A DNA stretch of 64,000 bases from Rhea pennata (taxonomy: Eukaryota; Chordata; Aves; Rheiformes; Rheidae): positions 11,884,017-11,948,016 of the forward strand of contig NC_084677.1 of NCBI RefSeq assembly GCF_028389875.1. Direction: 5' to 3'. The notes beneath the pieces were generated by a model that made no database searches, had not been told where the DNA came from, and saw nothing but the letters and a program-made list of their open reading frames with translations. Shown piece after piece: positions 59,301-64,000 of this stretch (position 1 is its first letter; each line of letters opens with the position of its first letter). The position numbers were made by a program, and so were the translations under genes.

Positions 59301-62300
59301 AATATTAACCTTGTCATCGTTTACTGGCAAACCGCATAGCTAGCAAACATAATGACTTGACTAGACTGCACGATAACAGGCCACCTAAGGCCAATGTTTG
59401 ACAGACCTGCTGTAAACCTGAACCACCTTTAGACAGCATTTTATGCAATTAATTAATAAAGTAAAAACATCAGTGTTGACGATGAACATAATTAGCTATT
59501 AAAATACTTGCCCATCAAAGATACCATTTCATGTTCTACCCCTGACATGTGAAATCTCAGTGATTAAAAAGGCAGAAGTTAAACAAGGTACATTAAATAT
59601 ACACATATTTATTTTAGAAAACAAAAATATAGCCCAAAACATTTACAAATAGTTGTGTTACTATGTTACCATTAGCTTAGTACTGCAATGCAGGGAAGAG
59701 GAGAAACAATCTCTTTAAGATATGGATTTGAGAGAACATTTCAAGTATTAAAAAACTTAATACAAACACTTACCACATATTTCTTAGAACTAGGCTGCAA
59801 AATACAGCTATGATCTGAAAAATGACCACAAGTAGTAATGCCAAATTCCCTAGCAAATGGATTTTGTTTTCAAATAGGTTTAATGCACAGGCAAAGAAAT
59901 ATCTATATATCTATATATCTTCTAAACTACAACTAAGAATTTGGAAGGTTAAGCTCAGCCAAGGCCATTAGTTGTATCTGGGTGGCAGTGGCATTACTGG
60001 AGTATAATTAATCAGATTCATCACATACTGTGCTTGAGAAAATAAAGTAGACTAGAATCCCATTAAAGCTCTGTTGGTTTTGTGAGAGGGGAAAAACAAA
60101 ATAAAAAAATCACTAATCCAAAATATGTAACATCCTTTCACACACTGCATTAAGCAACACATGAACAAGAAAACATCCTTAAAATAAAGTCTTCACAGTA
60201 GATGAGAACAGATGAAAACATGAAAAACAGTTCCTAATACAAAGTGTCACTTGGAAAAACAAAAAACAAAACCCATATTCCTTGTAAAGGCAGAATACAG
60301 AACTTTTGCAGCTGTTGCACTTTAATCTTAATGTTCATACTAGGTGATTGTAGTGGCTGTTTATCTTTTTAGCTTATGTTGACTGTTCTTAGGAACAGAA
60401 GAACAGAAAAATTTGTTCAAGGTAGAACCAAAAATGGAATTCTTGATCAACAGAGTACTGTCCTACAGACAATTATTAGCAGCTACTAACAAAATCATTT
60501 AAAACAAGCTTTGAAAATATTAAATAGGTATGTTAGAATTAATAAAAGTATTAACTGCATCATCTCCTTGAAAGACACTTAGATTTTGTTTTCTTTAGAG
60601 GAGATCACTCTGGAAACATCTCAAAATTCTCTCTAGTAAGACTTTCTTAGATACCTAGGAGTGGAAAAAGTGCTTAATTATATAACTCCTTTATCTCTTC
60701 TTGTCCCATTCTGCATTCAGGGCAGATCTAGTAACCTACTGTCTTAGAGATGAAACCACACAATTATTTACATTAAAGAGAATGAGAGGCTGATTCAAAG
60801 CTACACATGAAGACAATATACTTCAAATGTATTATGAGATCCCATTTCTGCCAAAATATTCTCTTTTTTCCTAAGTTCCCCTGTCCTGAAAAAGGTGTTT
60901 ATGATGAAGAAAAATTAGAAAAAAGTCCTTTGAAATAATTAACGTCTGAAAGGTAAACAGAAAGTTGTAAAGTATAACAAATATGATTAAAAAAGACATC
61001 TGTTAAGCCTCACATATCATTTGCTCATAAAAAGGATTTACTGCAGAAGGAACATTTAATTGTGCAGCAGATCCCTTGAAGAAGGCAAAGGCCTGAATTT
61101 AGCCTTAATGGAACTTACTATGAATCAGTAAAATGAGAAGGAAAGATAAAGAAATGTAATAGTTTACAAACTCTAACTGTACTTTGCTTCAAATACAACT
61201 CACCCAGAATACTTTAAAAATCTGTAGAATTATAACTAACATGCACATAAATCAAGAGGACTAGGTCAAGTCTGCCTTTCCTTACAGCATGAGAGGACAT
61301 AAAATAGGAAGTAAATCTCTGTAACTCATTTTATAAAATGCCATTGACACATGACCATTCCGTGCCATTTTATGAAGGTGACTGCAGAAGGGAAAGGGGG
61401 GGGGGAAGGAGAATAAAGCCTACAGTAGAGAAAAGGAAAATCAAATTCAGAATAAAGTATTTGAAGTCTGTTGACCATACTTGAACAAAGTAACATGAAG
61501 CAGAACAGCAAAAAATGGCTAAGTAAAACCAAATCAGAAGCAAAGGGAACTTCACATTTTAAATAGGATTATCAGATCAATGTTTAAAGTCAAGAAAAAA
61601 AAAGTAAACAAAGTTCTCACTAAAGCTACCAACAACAGAAACATTTCTGCGACTTAACCAAATTTGTTAATTCATTTAAAATGGATTAAACATGGGGTAA
61701 AGAAGATGAACAAAACCTCCACTACACAATGACAGAAATCTGTATATTTACATGCAAGATCAGTGCAATAAAACCCCAAAGTGACCTTGATTATAAAGAA
61801 ATGAAATCGAACATTCTGCTCTTATTGGGCATGTAAAAGTGTAAAATTTAAAATGAAACCCTCACTTTGCAAAAACTTGTATACCTGCTTAACTTTGCAC
61901 ACAGGCAGGAGCTGCCATGCAGTCAAAGGACTTATTTCACAGTATTACACAGTTAAAAATCCTTTAAATTCCAGAATGTTACCATTATATTTTAAAGATG
62001 TAACAAGATTGCATTTAGGCTAATCAAAGAGTGATTGTTTACATGGAAAAGCACTTGAGAGAAATACAATTGAAAAAGTTTGGAAACTGAATGACAGACT
62101 TGATGGTTAAATAGATTTTTCGTATTTAATAAACCATTAGAAAGCCATTTTATTATCCACACCCTTGCAAGAGGTGTAAAGCAACCAGAAGCCCAAAACT
62201 TAGTTCTGAACCTGTACCACCTCTTGCATCCTTGGGAAACCCAACTCGTTGGAGGTAAAGGAGTCTACGTCAGCCCCGCTGTAAACTGAGTACTGTGCTT

Positions 62301-63150
62301 ATCCCACAGAAGTGCTTTGAGACCAAAAAGGCCACTGAAGTTTTTGCCATAGGCACTTCAGTGTGATACAATAATTCTTTGAAACTCTTCTGTCAATTTG
62401 TCAGTCTCATCGACACCGAGATGGACTGCTCAGGTGAATAACGTACACTCAGGGCTACATACGCGATCAGAATGAGCTCCTGACAAATAAGCATTTCCCC
62501 CCATTTACAAAACAAAGGCAATAAATTTAAGAAAACATTTTCCAAAGTCAGGTTCTGAATCCAGTAACTACTATACCTGAAGTTAATACTAAGTTAATAC
62601 CATCTTAGTTAATACAGATCAGTCTTACTTCTTGTTTCATGCAGAGTAAACTCATTAAAAAAAAAACACAACAACAAACAGCACGTGTTGTCAGAGTTGT
62701 TTACATTAGGCTCCCACACAAAATAAACTACAGCAATTATTCATTTAAAATAGAAACAGCCTCATGCTTTCAGCATACTGTGCCTACAGGCATTTTATAT
62801 GAAGTTGCTTTCAAAGCATCTTTTTTTTTCTAAACTTAGCTCAAGCTACCCAAGTCAGTGTTTCAGGTAATTAATTGAAACTGATTCAATACTCAGGGTT
62901 AGGAAGTTTCTATTTCTCTTTCTCCATAGCTCAGTTTTATCACTACTTTTTAATAAGTTACATTAAACTATTTTAAAAGGTCTTAAATATTTGGAATTAA
63001 AGTGTTATGGATACAGAAGAGAAATGTCCACAGTACATAAGACCCTGAAAGCTGCATAAGTCTAAGTATTTTGGCTCCATATCCCGACAAACCCATTAAG
63101 CAACAAATAGGGTTGCAGAGGACAAGTGTGGGAGCTGGGCACCGGGAGCG

Positions 63151-63228
63151 CTAGGCGGTGATGTACTCGTGCTGCTCCACCTTCGCCTTCTCGCAGGGCT
63201 TCATTTTGGACTCACGTGAATGAAAAGC
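63151..63228 (-). other. Unidentified terminal-exon-like coding segment
   Basis: On the minus strand a possible acceptor (AGTACAG, weak pyrimidine tract) is followed by 25 codons and TAG, reading AFHSRESKMKPCEKAKV, then EQHEYITA. The last 14 codons nearly all end in G or C although the surroundings are AT-rich, which looks like real coding sequence. I do not recognise the protein. It might be the 3' exon of an unplaced gene, an alternative last exon of BAIAP2L1, or a fossil. Confidence 0.3.
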
Positions 63229-64000
63229 CTGTACTATTTTAAACTGAGTAAAAATATTAGCTTCCGTTATTTTGAAAAGAAGTGTGACTTCTTTTTTTGT
63301 TAACATTTTTAGCAAAGATCGATCTATGAGCCTAAAACCCCTTTTTCTCCTCCCCTACTATGTTTTGATCTCTCAGTCAAGAAAAAAGTTTCAGTGGGTT
63401 TCCTACTGAAGAGTGACTGCTTTAAAGAACTGCTATATGCTCCATTGAAAAAAAGTTAGATTGGAATTGTTTTTAAAACCTGCTGTGATGCTGAACAGAT
63501 GTTAATTAACATGAAATATTTATCTTTTTTCAAATGATTAGTAAGCATAGTAAACTAAATTTAATGTTAAAAACGGAAAGGAAAAGCCTATGCTACATTA
63601 ATAATGGATGAAAAATGGCAAACTTGTTTTTCCACCTGCTACTCTCGTTACTAATATCTTTAAAGACTGCTACAGGCATCTTTTTTTAACCAAACATATT
63701 AAAAAACTCACAATATATTAAAATATGTATGTCAGACTGATCTTTCATAAGGCCTTGAAAATCTTATATTCAATGGCTTTTCATACTTGAGCTGCAGTCT
63801 CGTTAAACAAATAAGTGACTTGTAATCCTTACACAAGTCAGGCACAAAGAAAATAAAAATTACAACACAAGCACAAGCCTGAACTTGTCCGTATGAGGCC
63901 CTGCTGTTTTTAGGCAGATTAGTTGGGGAAGATCACACAACGGAGCTAATCTGTATTTTTCACAAGACTGGAACAAGCAAGTGGTATTAAACAGCCAAAA

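Larger units (their letters stand above)
55491..64000 (-). other. BAIAP2L1: BAIAP2L1 intron 3 (inferred, partial)
   Basis: Exon 4 enters in phase 1 and needs exons 1-3 upstream. None of their expected motifs (for example AYYDGVAKIGE or QFNPGLRNL) was found up to 64000. The region is AT-rich, with (AT)n near 57481-57520 and ATCTAT repeats at 59899-59920. It also holds the GC-rich patch at 56150-56340 and the coding-like segment at 63151-63228, listed separately. Confidence 0.65.

Noticed and set aside
59774-59814. Possible 41-bp minus-strand exon (TTTTTCAG acceptor, GTAAGT donor)
   Set aside because: Good splice signals, but no reading frame matches BAIAP2L1 exons 1-3 or anything recognisable; likely chance in AT-rich intron.
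1-64000. tRNA, rRNA, CRISPR or prokaryotic-type operons
   Set aside because: None seen; the window is spliced vertebrate DNA, and no cloverleaf or regular direct-repeat/spacer array was noticed (the minisatellites have no unique spacers).

Overview
The window is vertebrate nuclear DNA, almost certainly from a bird. It has short coding exons with GT/AG splice sites in AT-rich introns, CpG islands at promoters, and CR1-type LINE tails carrying the avian wording (accessions were not searched; species not determined). The gene order TECPR1 - BRI3 - BAIAP2L1 matches human 7q21.3.

Layout. (1) About 686-22000, minus strand: TECPR1, the tectonin beta-propeller/dysferlin-domain protein of autophagy and lysosome-damage responses. 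I placed 21 coding exons by splice sites, reading frame and homology. They encode roughly 1064 residues, and the last ~100 residues lie beyond the left edge. A 29-bp polypurine minisatellite (1706-2333) sits in one intron. (2) About 21500-25600: a CpG-rich block holding the TECPR1 5' end, a 24+30 bp GC-rich minisatellite (22561-22784), a possible orphan spliced exon (24143-24237) and the BRI3 promoter. TECPR1 and BRI3 are divergent, about 3 kb apart. (3) 25096-42201, plus strand: BRI3, three coding exons, 137 residues, with a 15-kb second intron that contains CR1 copies but no other recognised gene. (4) 44108-55490, minus strand: BAIAP2L1 (IRTKS), exons 4-14 by the human count (about 441 residues), convergent with BRI3. 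Exons 1-3, which encode the start of the I-BAR domain, were not found and must lie beyond 64000. (5) 55491-64000: BAIAP2L1 intron 3. It contains a small CpG-rich patch (about 56150-56340) and an unexplained GC3-rich, stop-terminated minus-strand coding-like segment (63151-63228).

Functional links: TECPR1 and BRI3 both act at lysosomes/endolysosomes, and the BRI3 promoter has a near-consensus CLEAR/E-box. BAIAP2L1 links membrane curvature to actin. Most long ORFs in the window are artefacts of tandem repeats, CpG islands or antisense of real exons. I found no clearly undescribed system. The best leads are the two minisatellites, the orphan exon-like segments, and a possible internal BAIAP2L1 promoter.
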